Of a DNA stretch of 64,000 bases, positions 63,685-64,000 are shown piece by piece. The translations under genes were made by a program, and so were the position numbers. The notes below the pieces were generated by a model that was not told the origin of the DNA, searched no databases, and saw only the letters and a program-made list of their open reading frames with translations. Origin of the DNA: Ralstonia wenshanensis. GTDB lineage: Bacteria; Pseudomonadota; Gammaproteobacteria; Burkholderiales; Burkholderiaceae. Within the stretch, counting starts at the first letter, position 1. Each line of letters begins with the position of its first letter. Location: the NCBI RefSeq assembly GCF_021173085.1, contig NZ_CP076412.1:930001-994000 (forward strand). Direction: 5' to 3'.

Positions 63685-64000
63685 TCAGCGTGGGCCGATG
63701 CGCACCCACACGCCGGCAAGCTCCTTCACCTGGATGGGGAGTGTTTCGGCCAGCATGTGCAGGGCACGACGTCCGTCCAGCGGGAACCGCCCGGTCACGC
63801 GCAGATCTGCCACGTCAGGGAGCAGCTCGATCAGGCTGCGGTGGTAGGGGCGCAATGCGTCAATCACGTCGGACAAGGGCTGGTGTTCGACCTCGACCAT
63901 GCCGCGCGTCCAGGCCGCCACGTTGCGGGCCATCAGCGTCAGTTTTTCGATGCCGCCGTCACCAAGGCGCCGTACCTCGCCCGTACGTGCCGTGGAAACG
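63685..64000 (-). CDS. prhR: PrhR, FecR-type transmembrane sensor (C-terminal end only)
   Basis: The last 104 codons of a FecR-family anti-sigma/sensor protein; the frame is open to the window edge. The family features are visible: GEVRRLGDG, AAWTRGMVEVEHQPLSDVID, L-R-P-Y-H-R-x-L-I, and ADLRVTGRFPLDGRRAL near the end. In the known system PrhR carries the signal from the STN domain of PrhA to the sigma factor PrhI, whose gene should lie just beyond the window on the same strand. Confidence 0.8.
   Translation of the reverse strand, partial: VSTARTGEVRRLGDGGIEKLTLMARNVAAWTRGMVEVEHQPLSDVIDALRPYHRSLIELLPDVADLRVTGRFPLDGRRALHMLAETLPIQVKELAGVWVRIGPR

Noticed and set aside
1-64000. CRISPR arrays, tRNA or rRNA genes, phage genes
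   Set aside because: I saw no regularly spaced direct repeats of CRISPR size, no tRNA cloverleaf or rRNA text and no phage structural genes anywhere in the window.

Overview
The window is GC-rich beta-proteobacterial DNA. It is best read as a Ralstonia of, or close to, the R. solanacearum lineage, because it carries the plant-pathogen type III secretion (T3S) hrp cluster in the gene order and with the gene sizes of that group: prhA, popABC, hrcC, hrpB, hrcT-hrpK, hrcU-hrpX, hrpY, hpaB, effectors, hrpG, prhJ, prhR. The species cannot be settled from sequence alone.

Left part (1-30 kb) is metabolic and regulatory. A 2-methylcitrate (propionate) operon prpB-prpC-acnD-prpF is read away from its sigma-54 activator prpR; a -24/-12 promoter and two overlapping palindromes lie between them. 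Next come a small monooxygenase-like gene, a glycine-rich lipoprotein, a 204-bp IS903-type miniature transposable element with 18-bp inverted ends and a 9-bp target duplication, a SulP transporter/beta-carbonic anhydrase pair, a MoxR-DUF58-transglutaminase operon, a TetR/MFS divergent pair with operators, modA, a four-gene small-GTPase/roadblock module, several single regulators (LysR, HxlR, GntR), a VOC protein, an acetyltransferase, two more MFS carriers and a HigB/HigA-type toxin-antitoxin pair.

Right part (29.7-64 kb) is the virulence island. A SET-domain protein with a textbook HrpB-type (hrpII) promoter stands at the left edge, followed by a FecA-like receptor (PrhA), harpin popA, popB, the leucine-rich-repeat effector popC, and then the complete secretion apparatus in two divergent blocks (hrpK to hrcT leftwards, hrcU to hrpX rightwards). 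The pilin hrpY is followed by a pilin-like paralogue and hpaB, then a chaperone and a 1249-residue AWR-type (RipA) effector. The regulatory genes hrpG, prhJ and the end of prhR close the window.

The genes work as a cascade known from R. solanacearum: PrhA senses a host signal and passes it through PrhR/PrhI to PrhJ, HrpG and HrpB. HrpB then acts at hrpII boxes (TTCG-N16-TTCG, about 30 nt, YANNNT). I find seven such boxes by eye, each in front of a T3S gene or a suspected effector, which ties the SET protein, the chaperone and the AWR protein to the secretion regulon. The most novel points are the SET-domain candidate effector, the second pilin-like gene, and the GTPase/roadblock module whose GTPase lacks an NKxD motif.
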